Positions 38,472-47,505 of a DNA stretch of 64,000 nucleotides are shown here, in pieces. The position numbers and the translations under genes are program-made. The DNA comes from Shinella sp. H4-D48 (GTDB taxonomy: Bacteria; Pseudomonadota; Alphaproteobacteria; Rhizobiales; Rhizobiaceae), in the NCBI RefSeq assembly GCF_022637395.1, contig NZ_CP093337.1, forward strand, positions 542,001 to 606,000, read 5' to 3'. Each line of letters starts with the position of its first letter. Position 1 is the first letter of the stretch. Below the pieces are notes generated by a model. The model was not told the DNA's origin. It was given only the letters and a program-made list of their open reading frames with translations, and did not search any database.

Positions 38472-38486
38472 TGCAAATCATTCGCA
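38472..38486. promoter_or_regulatory. Mur-type manganese operator, site 2
   Basis: TGCAAATCATTCGCA is the inverse near-copy of site 1, 53 bases away centre to centre. Between them lies an A/T-rich stretch (TTAAACTATAGGG on the plus strand) that probably holds the sitA promoter, so both sites flank it. Confidence 0.65.
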
Positions 38487-38607
38487 ACTATGTGCCGAAA
38501 TGGACCTTTTCCCTTAAAACTTCCGAAACGCCCTGCTTGTAGAGTGCAGTCAGTTCGCGCGCTCTCGGCGCGTTCGTGGTTCTGCGTTCAAGAGAAGTCC
38601 GTCGCCC

Positions 38608-39312
38608 GTGAAGTTGCTCCCGATTTCATTCCGCTTGTCCCGGAAGCTTCTGATCATCGTTGCCGGTGTGACGGTGCTGACCGGCGCGTCCGGTGCCGCG
38701 GCCATCTTCGTCGGCCGCGATGTGCTTCTCGGACCCTCGACTGAAACGGTGTCCGGTGCCGCCTGCACTACGGTCACCACCGTCAGGCTGGATCGCGATG
38801 GGCAGCAGTGGCTGCGCAAATATGTGCGCTCCGATGCCAAGGACGGGGAGGTGCGCATCAAGACGGCGCTGCGCGTTGCCGGCGCCGTTTCCAATGCGGA
38901 GGAGGCCGATCTCTACCAGGTGATCATGCTGGATGCCGCTGGTCCGGTTTATCGCGCGGACATGCGTGGCCGCGCCATCGGCGCTGAAGTGCTCTTCGCG
39001 CGCGACCCCTCCGCAATCCCCGGTATGAGCGCGCCTTTCGTCGCCCGCTATACAGATGGAAAGCCGGCGGGCAATGGCGAGTTCTATGGCGAACGCAAGG
39101 AGCTTTCGCTCGACGAGATCAAGACCATCGTCACCGCCATGACGGAACGGGAAGACTGTATCGATCCCAATGCGGTGGCCGAGGCCGACAAATCCGGCGG
39201 CCATGGCGAGGCGAAGACGGAGGAGGGCGGCCACGAGGCCCCGGCCGATGGCCACGCCTCTGCCGACAAGGCCGACGAGGGCTCGCACGAGGTTGCCTCG
39301 AGCGGTCACTGA
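38608..39312 (+). CDS. Membrane-anchored protein with His-rich acidic tail, unknown function
   Basis: The 234-residue protein starts at the GTG at 38608. Residues 15-40 form one membrane anchor or uncleaved signal (LIIVAGVTVLTGASGAAAIF). The middle (50-190) is a compact domain with two Cys (in GAACTT and EDCIDP), compatible with a periplasmic disulfide. The last 45 residues are low-complexity Gly/Glu/Ala with seven His (for example GGHGEAKTEEGGHE). That tail could bind metal, and the gene is divergent from sitABCD, yet in many rhizobia a membrane protein of this kind sits beside glyS. I do not recognise a named family. Confidence 0.7.
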   Translation: MKLLPISFRLSRKLLIIVAGVTVLTGASGAAAIFVGRDVLLGPSTETVSGAACTTVTTVRLDRDGQQWLRKYVRSDAKDGEVRIKTALRVAGAVSNAEEADLYQVIMLDAAGPVYRADMRGRAIGAEVLFARDPSAIPGMSAPFVARYTDGKPAGNGEFYGERKELSLDEIKTIVTAMTEREDCIDPNAVAEADKSGGHGEAKTEEGGHEAPADGHASADKADEGSHEVASSGH

Positions 39313-39449
39313 CGGCGTTTCCGCCCGCCGCATGGCAACTTTGCCGTTGTACAGCACCACCCAACTTTGCTAGCAGAAGCACACGATTTTGACCCCGTAC
39401 CGGCCGGTGTGCCGACCTTCTCCTGATCGAGAGGGTGAGGAAAGTTGAC

Positions 39450-41564
39450 ATGCCCGATCTTCTGCTTGAACTCCGCTCCGAGGAAATTCCTGCCCGCATG
39501 CAGCGCAAGGCGGCAGGCGACCTGAAGAAGCTGGTCACCGACGCACTCGTCGAGGCGGGCCTGACCTATGAGGGCGCACGCGAATACTGGACCCCGCGTC
39601 GTCTGACGCTGGATATCCGCGGCCTCAATGCCCGTTCAAGCGATGTACGCGAGGATATCAAGGGGCCCGCGACATCTGCGCCCGAGCAGGCGATCCAGGG
39701 TTTCCTGCGCAAGGCTGGCCTTTCCTCGATCGCCGAGGCCCATGTCCACAGCGATCCGAAGAAGGGTGACTTCTACGTCGCCCACGTCGTCAAGCCGGGC
39801 CGCGTGGCCGATGAGATCATCGCCGAGGTGATGCCCGGCATTATCAGGAATTTTCCCTGGCCGAAGCCGATGCGCTCGGGTGTGGAGTCGGCCAGGCCCG
39901 GCTCGCTGCAATGGGTGCGCCCGCTGCAATCCATCGTCTGCACCTTCGGTTCGGAAACCGAGGAAACGCGTGTCGTGCCGTTCGAGATTGGCGGCATCGT
40001 TGCCGGCAATGTCACCTATGGCCACCGTTTCCACGCGCCGGAACCCATAACGGTGCGCCGTTTCGAGGATTATGCCGCCAGCCTCGAGAAGGCCAAGGTG
40101 GTGCTCGATGCGGAGCGCCGCAAGCAGATCATCGCGACCGACGCCAACAATATCGCCTTCGCCAACGGCCTTGAACTGGTCGAGGACGAAGGGCTTCTGG
40201 AAGAGGTGTCCGGCCTCGTCGAATGGCCGCAGGTACTGATGGGCACTTTCGAGGAGGATTTCCTGTCGATCCCCTCGGAAATCATCCGCCTGACGATCAA
40301 GACGAACCAGAAGTGTTTCGTGACCCGCAAGCCGGGCGCCGACACGCTCTCCAACCACTTTATTCTCGTTTCGAATATCGAGGCGAAGGATGGCGGCAAG
40401 GAGATCGTGCACGGCAACGGCAAGGTCGTGCGCGCGCGGCTCTCCGATGCCAAGCATTTCTGGCTGCGCGACCAGGGCGACCTGCCGGATCTCGACACGC
40501 TGAAGGCCTCGGCCGAAAAGTTCGGTCTCGATCTTTCGAAGCCGCTCGACCAGCGCATGGCCAAGCTCGACGCCCTCAACGTGACCTTCCACGCCAAGCT
40601 CGGCACGCAGGGCGAACGCGTCGCGCGCATCCGCACGCTCGCAGCGGAACTCGCCCCGATCATCGGCGCCGATCCGTCGCTGGTCGACCGGGCCGTCGTG
40701 CTCTCCAAGGCGGATTTGCGCACTGAGGCCGTCGGCGAATTTCCCGAACTCCAGGGCATCATGGGCCGCAAATATGCGCTCCTGCAGGGTGAGGATGCGT
40801 CGGTGGCAGAGGCCATCGAGGATCATTACAAGCCGCAGGGCCCGTCCGATCGCGTGCCCTCGGGCAAGGTCGGCCTCACGGTCGCGCTGGCCGACAAGCT
40901 CGATACGCTGATCGGTTTCTGGGCGATCGACGAAAAGCCGACCGGCTCGAAGGATCCCTACGCACTGCGCCGCGCCGCGCTCGGGGTGATCCGCATGCTG
41001 CTCGAAAAGAACATCCGGCTGCCGCTCCTGACGGTGGTGAAAGACGCCGATCTCGTGTCCTTCTTCCACGATCGTCTCAAGGTCTACCTGCGTGACATGG
41101 GCGCGCGCCATGATCTGATCGACGCGGTCCTGACATCTGACGCCGACGATCTGCTCATGGTGGCCCGTCGCGTGGAAGCCCTGACAGCGTTCATCACGTC
41201 CGAGGAAGGTCGCAACCTGCTTGCCGGCACCAAGCGTGCGACGCAGCTGCTGGCCGCCGAAGAGAAGAAGGGCACGGTAGTCGAAGTCGCCGTCTCGCCC
41301 GATCTTCTGACGCTGGATGCCGAGAAGGCGCTTCACGCAGCCATCGACACGGCCTCCAGGGATGCCGCTGCCGCTGTGGCCGGCGAGGATTTCCGCTCCG
41401 CCATGGCCGCGCTTTCGTCGCTTCGCGCGCCGGTCGACCAGTTCTTCACCGACGTTCTCGTGAATGACGAAGACCCGGCGGTCCGAGCCAACCGCCTGGC
41501 GCTGCTCTCCGCCATCCGTGCTGCGACCGGCACGGTTGCCGATTTCTCCAAGATCGCGGGATGA
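39450..41564 (+). CDS. glyS: Glycyl-tRNA synthetase beta subunit
   Basis: The 704-residue protein opens with [20 protein letters not shown], the invariant start of bacterial GlyS, and keeps RELR-type sequence throughout. It contains [20 protein letters not shown] and a C-terminal anticodon-binding/DALR-like domain ([20 protein letters not shown]). It forms the alpha2beta2 synthetase with GlyQ. The start at 39450 has GAGGAAAG upstream. glyQ, normally just upstream in rhizobia, is not found anywhere in this window. The DUF523 gene follows 13 bases later. Confidence 0.95.
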   Translation: MPDLLLELRSEEIPARMQRKAAGDLKKLVTDALVEAGLTYEGAREYWTPRRLTLDIRGLNARSSDVREDIKGPATSAPEQAIQGFLRKAGLSSIAEAHVHSDPKKGDFYVAHVVKPGRVADEIIAEVMPGIIRNFPWPKPMRSGVESARPGSLQWVRPLQSIVCTFGSETEETRVVPFEIGGIVAGNVTYGHRFHAPEPITVRRFEDYAASLEKAKVVLDAERRKQIIATDANNIAFANGLELVEDEGLLEEVSGLVEWPQVLMGTFEEDFLSIPSEIIRLTIKTNQKCFVTRKPGADTLSNHFILVSNIEAKDGGKEIVHGNGKVVRARLSDAKHFWLRDQGDLPDLDTLKASAEKFGLDLSKPLDQRMAKLDALNVTFHAKLGTQGERVARIRTLAAELAPIIGADPSLVDRAVVLSKADLRTEAVGEFPELQGIMGRKYALLQGEDASVAEAIEDHYKPQGPSDRVPSGKVGLTVALADKLDTLIGFWAIDEKPTGSKDPYALRRAALGVIRMLLEKNIRLPLLTVVKDADLVSFFHDRLKVYLRDMGARHDLIDAVLTSDADDLLMVARRVEALTAFITSEEGRNLLAGTKRATQLLAAEEKKGTVVEVAVSPDLLTLDAEKALHAAIDTASRDAAAAVAGEDFRSAMAALSSLRAPVDQFFTDVLVNDEDPAVRANRLALLSAIRAATGTVADFSKIAG

Positions 41565-41577
41565 GGTGCCGGCGCTG

Positions 41578-42072
41578 ATGACCGGGAAGATCCTCATCAG
41601 CGCGTGCCTTGCGGGGCTGCCGGTCCGCTACAACGGATCGGCCAAGCCGTTGCTTCACGAGGCCGTGGATCGCTGGGGTGCGGCGGGACGGCTGGTGACG
41701 CTCTGTCCCGAACTGGCCGGCGGATTCGCCGTGCCTCGGCCTCCCGCGGAAATCGAAAACGGCCTGGATGGCGACGATGTGCTCGACGGGCGGGCGCGTG
41801 TGCTGGAAATTTCCGGCCTCGATGTGTCGGCGGCCTATATCGAGGGCGCGCGTATCGCGCTCGACGTGGCTCTCGCAAATGGTTGCAGGCATGCGCTGCT
41901 CATCGACGGCAGCCCGTCCTGCGGGTCAGGCTTTATCTATGATGGCTCGTTTTCCGGCGTGCGGCATGGCGGAAAGGGCGTGACGGCGGCGTTTTTGCGT
42001 CGAAACGGGATTGCCGTCTACTCTGACCTTGAAGTGGATGCGCTGGCGCGTGATCTCTCGGAGACCGCCTGA
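41578..42072 (+). CDS. DUF523 family protein
   Basis: The 164-residue protein shows the DUF523 pattern: ILISACLAGLPVRYNG (5-20), TLCPELAGGFAVPRPPAEI, and DGSPSCGSGFIYDG. Conserved Cys residues in SACLAG, LCPE and SPSCG suggest a metal or redox site, but no reaction is established for the family. It follows glyS closely on the same strand with GAGG upstream of the ATG, and is probably co-transcribed with it. A terminator hairpin follows. Confidence 0.88.
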   Translation: MTGKILISACLAGLPVRYNGSAKPLLHEAVDRWGAAGRLVTLCPELAGGFAVPRPPAEIENGLDGDDVLDGRARVLEISGLDVSAAYIEGARIALDVALANGCRHALLIDGSPSCGSGFIYDGSFSGVRHGGKGVTAAFLRRNGIAVYSDLEVDALARDLSETA

Positions 42073-42080
42073 CACGCATA

Positions 42081-42104
42081 CGCCCCTGCTTGAGGTCAGG
42101 GGCG
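42081..42104 (+). terminator. Terminator-like hairpin after the DUF523 gene
   Basis: CGCCCCTG and CAGGGGCG pair around an eight-base loop, eight bases after the stop codon. The gene beyond is convergent. Confidence 0.55.
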
Positions 42105-42172
42105 CAACGTCCGCTTTCGCGAATTCCCGTCAGTCTGGAGGGACCGAGAGGCAGGGTCCTTCCAATATGGGG

Positions 42173-42646
42173 TCATTCCACGCGAAGTTCAAACTTTGCC
42201 GGATCAAACTCCCGTGAGGTGGCGACGGCGGCGGTCGTCGTCTCATGGGCTGCATCCGTGCCGAGTGCGCTCGTCTTGGCGCTCGTGTCGACGGTTTCGG
42301 CCACCGCGTTCTCGTCCAGCGGCTTTTCGGCCTCGGCCGCCCGGACCGTCTCGGTGGGCGCCTTGTTGACGAACAATACCGGCGAGCCACCCATCCACGC
42401 TTCCGTACGGAAAATCTTGCGCTCGCCGTTCTGTTCGCGGATTTCGATCTTCTGCGTGCCGGGCGCGATTGCATCGACGTGATAGGTCGATGTCTTTGCC
42501 TTCGGTTTCAGCGCGGGGCACTCATCGCAGCTCACCGTCGAGATGCTCGAGGATGAGGTGGTGGCAGGCACGGTCTCGATGGAACCCGCAAACGCGGGCG
42601 TGGCGAGCAGGAGCAGGCCAAAGGTCGGCAGCAGGGTACGCATCAA
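42173..42646 (-). CDS. Secreted HPE1-like domain protein, small and Ala/Glu/Thr-rich
   Basis: The 157-residue protein has a clear signal peptide (MMRTLLPTFGLLLLATPAFA, cleaved before GSIE). A short domain follows: VSCDECPALK with two Cys three residues apart, then a strand-rich part with KIEIREQNGERKIFRTEAWM and GGSPVLFV. This is the pattern of rhizobial proteins annotated as plant virulence effector HPE1-like. Residues 95-157 are low-complexity and probably disordered. It is likely periplasmic or secreted. The effector label comes from annotation habit and is not evidence of a role in plants. Confidence 0.65.
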   Translation of the reverse strand: MMRTLLPTFGLLLLATPAFAGSIETVPATTSSSSISTVSCDECPALKPKAKTSTYHVDAIAPGTQKIEIREQNGERKIFRTEAWMGGSPVLFVNKAPTETVRAAEAEKPLDENAVAETVDTSAKTSALGTDAAHETTTAAVATSREFDPAKFELRVE

Positions 42647-42748
42647 CGGGTCTCCCTCATGGTTGAGGGAAGAATAGCCGCGACGGGTTACGGTCTCGTC
42701 AGGAGAGATGGTAAAATTTGAGCAAACCGGCCCGTTGCGGCCGGAGCC

Positions 42749-44020
42749 TCAGGCCTGTTCACGGGCGATGGCGCGCCAGCCGATATCGCGGCGGCAGAAG
42801 CCGTTGTCCCATGTTACGGCGTCGACGGCGGCATAAGCGGCCTTTTGCGCTTCCGCCACCGTTGGCGCGACGGCGGTGACATTGAGAACGCGGCCGCCTG
42901 TCGCGACCAGTTGTCCGTCCTTCAGGGCTGTCCCGGCATGGAACACCTTCGTTGCCGCGTCATCCGCCGGCAGCGACAGGATCGGCGTGTTTTTCTCGTA
43001 GGCGCCCGGGTAACCCTTCGATGCCATGACGACGGTCAGTGCCGGCGCGTCGCGCCATTCCGCGGTGACCTTGTCGAGGCGGCCGACGGCGGCCGCGTGG
43101 AGGATCGGCAGCAGGTCGCTTTCGAGCCGCATCATCAGCACCTGGCATTCGGGATCGCCGAAACGCACATTGTATTCAATGAGTTCGGGGCCCTTGGCGG
43201 TGATCATCAGGCCGGCGAAAAGCACACCCTGAAACGCATGGCCGTCTGCCGCCATGCCACGGATCGTCGGCTCGATGATTTCCTTCATCGTGCGCTCGAC
43301 CATGTCAGGCGCCATCACCGGGGCGGGCGAATAGGCGCCCATGCCGCCGGTATTGGGGCCGGTGTCACCATCGCCGACGCGTTTGTGATCCTGTGCCGAG
43401 GCAAGCGGCAGGGCATTCACGCCGTCGCACAGGCAAAAGAAGCTGGCTTCCTCGCCATCGAGGAACGCCTCGACGACGACTTCCGCGCCAGCGGCACCAA
43501 ATGCGCCGTCGAAGCAGTCATCGATCGCGGCCAGCGCCTCGTCCAGCGTCATGGCCACGGTCACACCCTTGCCGGCAGCAAGGCCATCGGCCTTGATGAC
43601 GATCGGGGCACCCTGTTCGCGGACATAAGTCTTGGCCGCTACCGCGTCCGTAAAGCGCTGGTAGGCGCCGGTGGGGATGTCGTATTTCGCGCAAAGGTCC
43701 TTGGTGAAACCCTTGGAGCCCTCGAGCTGCGCAGCCGCAGCCGATGGGCCGAAGACGTCGATACCCTTGGAGCGCAGCACGTCGGCCATTCCTGCGACCA
43801 GCGGCGCTTCCGGGCCGACGACGACGAAGGAGATGCCGTTCTCGGCACAGAAGGCGGCAACGGCTTCATGGTTCTCGATATCGAGTGCCACGAGCGTCGC
43901 GCATTCGGATATGCCGGGATTGCCGGGAGCCGCATAAAGCGCGGTCAAAAGCGGCGACTGCGCGAGCTTCCAGGCAAGGGCGTGTTCGCGTCCACCTGAT
44001 CCGATCAACAGAACCTTCAT
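42749..44020 (-). CDS. purD: Phosphoribosylamine-glycine ligase
   Basis: The 423-residue ATP-grasp enzyme makes glycinamide ribonucleotide, the second step of purine synthesis. The sequence begins [20 protein letters not shown] and keeps the family landmarks [35 protein letters not shown] and RFGDPECQ. The length is normal. A GC-rich hairpin (CCGGCC 42727-42732 with GGCCGG 42739-42744) lies just after the stop. Genes around it are unrelated, as is usual for scattered rhizobial pur genes. Confidence 0.96.
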   Translation of the reverse strand: MKVLLIGSGGREHALAWKLAQSPLLTALYAAPGNPGISECATLVALDIENHEAVAAFCAENGISFVVVGPEAPLVAGMADVLRSKGIDVFGPSAAAAQLEGSKGFTKDLCAKYDIPTGAYQRFTDAVAAKTYVREQGAPIVIKADGLAAGKGVTVAMTLDEALAAIDDCFDGAFGAAGAEVVVEAFLDGEEASFFCLCDGVNALPLASAQDHKRVGDGDTGPNTGGMGAYSPAPVMAPDMVERTMKEIIEPTIRGMAADGHAFQGVLFAGLMITAKGPELIEYNVRFGDPECQVLMMRLESDLLPILHAAAVGRLDKVTAEWRDAPALTVVMASKGYPGAYEKNTPILSLPADDAATKVFHAGTALKDGQLVATGGRVLNVTAVAPTVAEAQKAAYAAVDAVTWDNGFCRRDIGWRAIAREQA

Positions 44021-44097
44021 ACCCGTACCCTCGATCCGTCCGTGATTTAGCAGGCGGGTTAAGGGGACGGGGGCGAAAGGTCAAGGGCCGCGGCCCC

Positions 44098-44337
44098 TCA
44101 GAGGGTAGCAGCACCTTTTTCCTCGATGGGACGGCCGAGGTTCTCCAGTTCGGTGTCGATCAGGTGTACGTCCTCGTACCAGCCATCGTCATCCACCATC
44201 GCGCTTTCGGTGGCGGCGCGTTGAAGGGCGCGTGCTTCGCTGCGAAGTTTCTCGAGCCTTGCGATCTTCTCCTGGCGGGAAAGGCCCGTTTCGCTTCGGA
44301 TTTCCTGAAGCTTCAACTCCATCGTGCTTACGGTCAT
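44098..44337 (-). CDS. Small helical protein of unknown function
   Basis: The 79-residue, very charged and probably coiled-coil protein has LQEIRSETGLSRQEKIARLE and KLRSEARALQRAATE, then a DDDGWYEDVHLIDTELENLG tail. It has no signal or membrane segment. The ATG at 44337 is used; the ATG at 44322 would remove five residues. It lies 77 bases upstream of purD on the same strand. Third-codon bias and the compact helical design support a real gene. Function is unknown. Confidence 0.65.
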   Translation of the reverse strand: MTVSTMELKLQEIRSETGLSRQEKIARLEKLRSEARALQRAATESAMVDDDGWYEDVHLIDTELENLGRPIEEKGAATL

Positions 44338-44505
44338 CGGAAACTCCTTGTTTCAATTTCCTAAAAACGCAAACTGGAGCGAATCGTTCCTGTAACGGGC
44401 GCGGACGCGATGGTTAGCAAATCGGTAATCAAACATGGATAATTCTAGGCAATCAAAGTTCACGGCGGCCTGCTGCGGGGCCGCCGGTCAAGCGAGGATT
44501 GTGTT

Positions 44506-45309
44506 TTGAGTATCCGTGTTACGACCGCAATGACTGCGGCTGCGCTTCTGCTTGCGCCCGTATCCGCCAGCGCCGGCGATTATTTCTGGTCCGGCGACTG
44601 GTATCTGAAGGTGGGTGCGGCCGGGTTTTCCGCTCCGCGCTACGAGGGGTCCAAGAAGTACCTTTTCCAGGTCACGCCGCTGATCTCGCTTGGCAAGGCC
44701 GGCAGCACCGTTCGCTTCTCCTCGCGCAACGACAATCCGTCCTTCGCGCTCATCGACAACGGCGCTTTTCGCGCTGGCGCGACCGGCAAGCTGATCATGC
44801 CGCGCGACGAGGGGGATTCGGACGATCTGAAGGGCCTGACGCCGGTCAAGTTCGGCGGAGAGCTCGGCGCTTTCGCCGAAGTCTATCCGACGGATTTCCT
44901 GCGCCTGCGCGGCGAGGTGCGCCATGGTATCCGCAGCCATCATGGCGTGGTTGCCGATATCGCGGCAGATGCCTTCGTCGACGTTGTGCCTAATGTCCGG
45001 GTTTCGGCAGGCCCGCGCATGACTATTGCGTCCAAGGACTACATGAAGGCCTATTACGGCGTGAAGCCGAGCGAAGTCGCGGCCTCCGGACTTGCGGCCT
45101 ATGATCCGGGCGGTGGCATCCAGTCCGTTGGCGCGGGTGCTGCGATCACCTGGCAGGTCAACGAGAAGATCGAGACGAGCGCCTTTGCCGAATACAAGCG
45201 CCTTGTCGGCCCGGCGGCGGACTCGAGCCTGGTCAAGCAGCGTGGCGACCGCGATCAGTTCCTGATCGGTGTCGCGGCGACCTACAGGTTTGATTTCACG
45301 CTCCGCTAA
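44506..45309 (+). CDS. MipA/OmpV-family outer membrane protein
   Basis: The 267-residue protein begins at the TTG at 44506 with GAGG seven bases upstream. It has a signal peptide (1-23, ending ASA). The mature part is a beta-barrel with alternating strands, including DWYLKVGAAGFSAPRYEGSK, RFSSRNDNPSFALIDNGAFR and the C-terminal ATYRFDFTLR that ends near the aromatic last-strand pattern. MipA/OmpV proteins are outer membrane barrels, some being scaffolds for murein enzymes. The specific role is unknown. A hairpin follows the stop. Confidence 0.88.
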   Translation: MSIRVTTAMTAAALLLAPVSASAGDYFWSGDWYLKVGAAGFSAPRYEGSKKYLFQVTPLISLGKAGSTVRFSSRNDNPSFALIDNGAFRAGATGKLIMPRDEGDSDDLKGLTPVKFGGELGAFAEVYPTDFLRLRGEVRHGIRSHHGVVADIAADAFVDVVPNVRVSAGPRMTIASKDYMKAYYGVKPSEVAASGLAAYDPGGGIQSVGAGAAITWQVNEKIETSAFAEYKRLVGPAADSSLVKQRGDRDQFLIGVAATYRFDFTLR

Positions 45310-45317
45310 ACCCAAAG

Positions 45318-45347
45318 CGCCGTCGCGGGCTTATGGTTGCGACGGCG
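45318..45347 (+). terminator. Terminator-like hairpin after the MipA/OmpV gene
   Basis: CGCCGTCGC (45318-45326) pairs with GCGACGGCG (45339-45347) around a 12-base loop. There is no T-run. The ubiA start lies 41 bases further on. Confidence 0.45.
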
Positions 45348-45387
45348 TGCCGCTTGACCGGAACGTGGACGCTTGCGATCAAGGTGC

Positions 45388-46341
45388 ATGATCACCACTT
45401 CGACCGATTCCGGCCGCGTTGCCGATGCACCGTCCAACAACTGGGTCTATCGCGCGCTGCCGCGCGCACTATGGCCCTATGCGCAGCTTGCGCGCTGGGA
45501 TCGGCCGATCGGCTGGCAGCTGCTCATGTGGCCGTGCTTCTGGTCGGCTGTGCTCGCCGCCAATGTCGCGGCCGCCGCGGGGACGTTCGACTGGACGCGT
45601 TTCGTCTTCCATCTCGCACTGTTCTTCATCGGCTCCGTTGCCATGCGGGGCGCAGGCTGCACCTATAACGATCTCGTCGACCACGATATCGACAATGCGG
45701 TGGCGCGCACCCGCTCGCGTCCGCTGCCGTCCGGCCGCGTTACGCGCCGGCAGGCGAAGGTGTTCATGCTCCTGCAGACGCTGGTCGGCCTCGTCGTGCT
45801 GCTTCAGTTCAACCTGTTCGCCATGCTGCTTGCGATCGCTTCGCTGCTGATCGTCGCGATCTATCCCTTTGCGAAACTCTTCACGGACTGGCCGCAGTTC
45901 TTCCTCGGCATGGCGTTTTCCTGGGGAGCGCTCATGGGCTGGGCCGCTGAATTTGGCAAGCTGTCCCTTGCAGCCGGCGCCCTCTATGTCGCCGCAATCG
46001 CCTGGACCGTCGGTTACGACACCATTTACGCCCATCAGGACAAGGAAGATGACGCACTCATCGGCGTGCGCTCAACCGCGCGCCTGTTTGGCGAACGAAC
46101 CAAGCAATGGCTGGCCGGTCTTTACGGCCTGACCGTTGGGCTGATTGCCGTCTCTTTCTGGCTTGCCGGCGTCGGCCTCGTCGCGTGGCTGGGGCTCGTC
46201 GTCGCGGCTTTCATGCTGGCCTGGCAGATCAGGACACTCGACATCGACGATCCAGAGCAGTGCCTGGCGCTCTTCAAGTTCAACGGCGTCGTCGGCCTTA
46301 GTATCTTCCTCGCGCTGGCTGTCGCCATTCCCTTTGCCTGA
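45388..46341 (+). CDS. ubiA: 4-hydroxybenzoate octaprenyltransferase
   Basis: The 317-residue integral membrane prenyltransferase attaches the polyprenyl chain to 4-hydroxybenzoate in ubiquinone synthesis. Both Asp-rich motifs are present: NDLVDHDID followed by NAVARTRSRPLPSG, and DTIYAHQDKEDD. WDRPIGWQLLMWPCFWSA near residue 36 is typical of proteobacterial UbiA. About eight spans follow. The ATG at 45388 is preferred to an upstream TTG. UbiA-like paralogues exist in haem and chlorophyll pathways, but the R-P-L-P-S-G and WP features favour UbiA. Confidence 0.93.
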   Translation: MITTSTDSGRVADAPSNNWVYRALPRALWPYAQLARWDRPIGWQLLMWPCFWSAVLAANVAAAAGTFDWTRFVFHLALFFIGSVAMRGAGCTYNDLVDHDIDNAVARTRSRPLPSGRVTRRQAKVFMLLQTLVGLVVLLQFNLFAMLLAIASLLIVAIYPFAKLFTDWPQFFLGMAFSWGALMGWAAEFGKLSLAAGALYVAAIAWTVGYDTIYAHQDKEDDALIGVRSTARLFGERTKQWLAGLYGLTVGLIAVSFWLAGVGLVAWLGLVVAAFMLAWQIRTLDIDDPEQCLALFKFNGVVGLSIFLALAVAIPFA

Positions 46342-46344
46342 TCC

Positions 46345-46506
46345 TTAACCGCGGTGCGTGCCGTTCTGCGAGCGAAGGCCTGCGCGACGGAGCGTTGCGG
46401 GATGCATGGCAAGCTCGAAGCCGCGGCGTGGCGGACGTCCATGTGAGACGAGGGATGCATCCGCCTTGCGGAGATGGATGAGGAGTGTGGTGAAGAGCTT
46501 TGCCAT
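46345..46506 (-). CDS. Possible 53-residue basic small protein
   Basis: An ATG at 46506 with AAGGGA eight bases upstream opens a short frame: MAKLFTTLLIHLRKADASLV then SHGRPPRGFELAMHPATLRR, ending at TAA 46345-46347. It is strongly basic with an amphipathic start. It fills most of the gap (46342-46656) between ubiA and a convergent gene. Its reading frame keeps the local codon bias. No family is recognised, and it might be fortuitous. Confidence 0.35.
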   Translation of the reverse strand: MAKLFTTLLIHLRKADASLVSHGRPPRRGFELAMHPATLRRAGLRSQNGTHRG

Positions 46507-46606
46507 GTGATCCGTCCCTTGCGTTCGTTCCGGCCTGACCGGTGCTGAACGCTATGTGGCATGAAGGGGCGGAGGCGGGTGTTCCTGCGGGAACAGGCTG
46601 GCGCGA

Positions 46607-46637
46607 AAAAGCCGGCCGCAGGGAACGGCCGGCTTTT
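46607..46637. terminator. Strong bidirectional terminator
   Basis: AAAAGCCGGCCG (46607-46618) and CGGCCGGCTTTT (46626-46637) form a 12-bp stem with a seven-base loop. A-rich and T-rich flanks serve both strands. It ends the DUF6101-like gene on the minus strand and may catch ubiA read-through. Confidence 0.75.
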
Positions 46638-46656
46638 CATGGAGGTCTGCGCATGC

Positions 46657-47220
46657 TCAACGGCGGGCGATGATTTCCCGTCCGTCGATCTTCATCTGGA
46701 CGCCGAGCTTGCCCGTCGTGCGACGCACGAGGAAGCGCGGACGGCGGTCCGCAAAGTAGGAATGGCGACGGCGCGGCTTGGCCGGGCGGCTGCCTACGGT
46801 AAGATTTTCATCGAGAGGCCGGGCCACGCCATCGGCTTCAACCATCAGCATGGGGATGCGGTAGGCATCCGACCAGCTGCGCCAGTCGGCGGCGATATCG
46901 CAAAGATCGTGCGCCACCAGCAGCGGAATGCAGAGATCCGGGTCGTCGTGGTGGAGTTCGAGGGTGACGGTCACGTCGCCGTTGCCATGGTCGATGGCGC
47001 GGGCGGCGACGCCCTTGAAGGCGCGAGCCGGCAGCGCGATGGAAAGCGGAAGGCCGCTCGACGGCAGAACCTTGCGCAATACTGCCCCGCGCTCGTCGAG
47101 GGTGATGGTGGCATCGGTTCCCTCGGCGCGCAGCTCGAACGACACCTGCTGCGGGAAGCGCTTGGGATCGAGCCGGAGCGTGTTGCCGGCCCATGCCGGC
47201 TTGGAAACGGTATTCAGCAT
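46657..47220 (-). CDS. DUF6101-like rhizobial protein of unknown function
   Basis: The 187-residue protein starts MLNTVSKPAWAGNTLRLDPK. It has a strand-rich first half (VSFELRAEGTDATITLDERG; LPSSGLPLSIALPARAFKGV) and a tail ending with RRRHSYFADRRPRFLVRRTT. The motif-rich tail (about residues 140-180) is very basic. There is no signal peptide. Layout resembles a family annotated DUF6101 in rhizobia, but I hold this only at moderate certainty. The chosen start at 47220 is the first ATG with a plausible AAGG upstream; a longer frame exists but its first 147 residues do not look coding. Confidence 0.7.
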   Translation of the reverse strand: MLNTVSKPAWAGNTLRLDPKRFPQQVSFELRAEGTDATITLDERGAVLRKVLPSSGLPLSIALPARAFKGVAARAIDHGNGDVTVTLELHHDDPDLCIPLLVAHDLCDIAADWRSWSDAYRIPMLMVEADGVARPLDENLTVGSRPAKPRRRHSYFADRRPRFLVRRTTGKLGVQMKIDGREIIARR

Positions 47221-47505
47221 GTCTTTCGCCCTTGTTTTCCTTGAGAGCCGGTATCCGGTCTGCTCATCGGGACTTTTCGTCCTCTGAGAGCGAGAATAGG
47301 CGCGGTCCCTTCCGAGCCGCTTAAAAATTGCGGTTAAGAAAACTTTGCGGTTCCCGATGGTTAGCAAAACCGAACCGGCTAGGGTTTCGAACTTATGAAT
47401 GCCGGCGGGGCAATGTGTGCGGTGCCATGCCGACAGGTCGGGACAAGCCTCGACGGCGACAATACAGCTGATCGGCTTGCCGATGACTGGAAGGAACGGT
47501 TCCCG

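Noticed and set aside
39636..41597. A 653-codon open frame antisense to glyS
   Set aside because: Same cause as above; glyS has unmistakable motifs and a ribosome binding site, while the antisense frame has neither.
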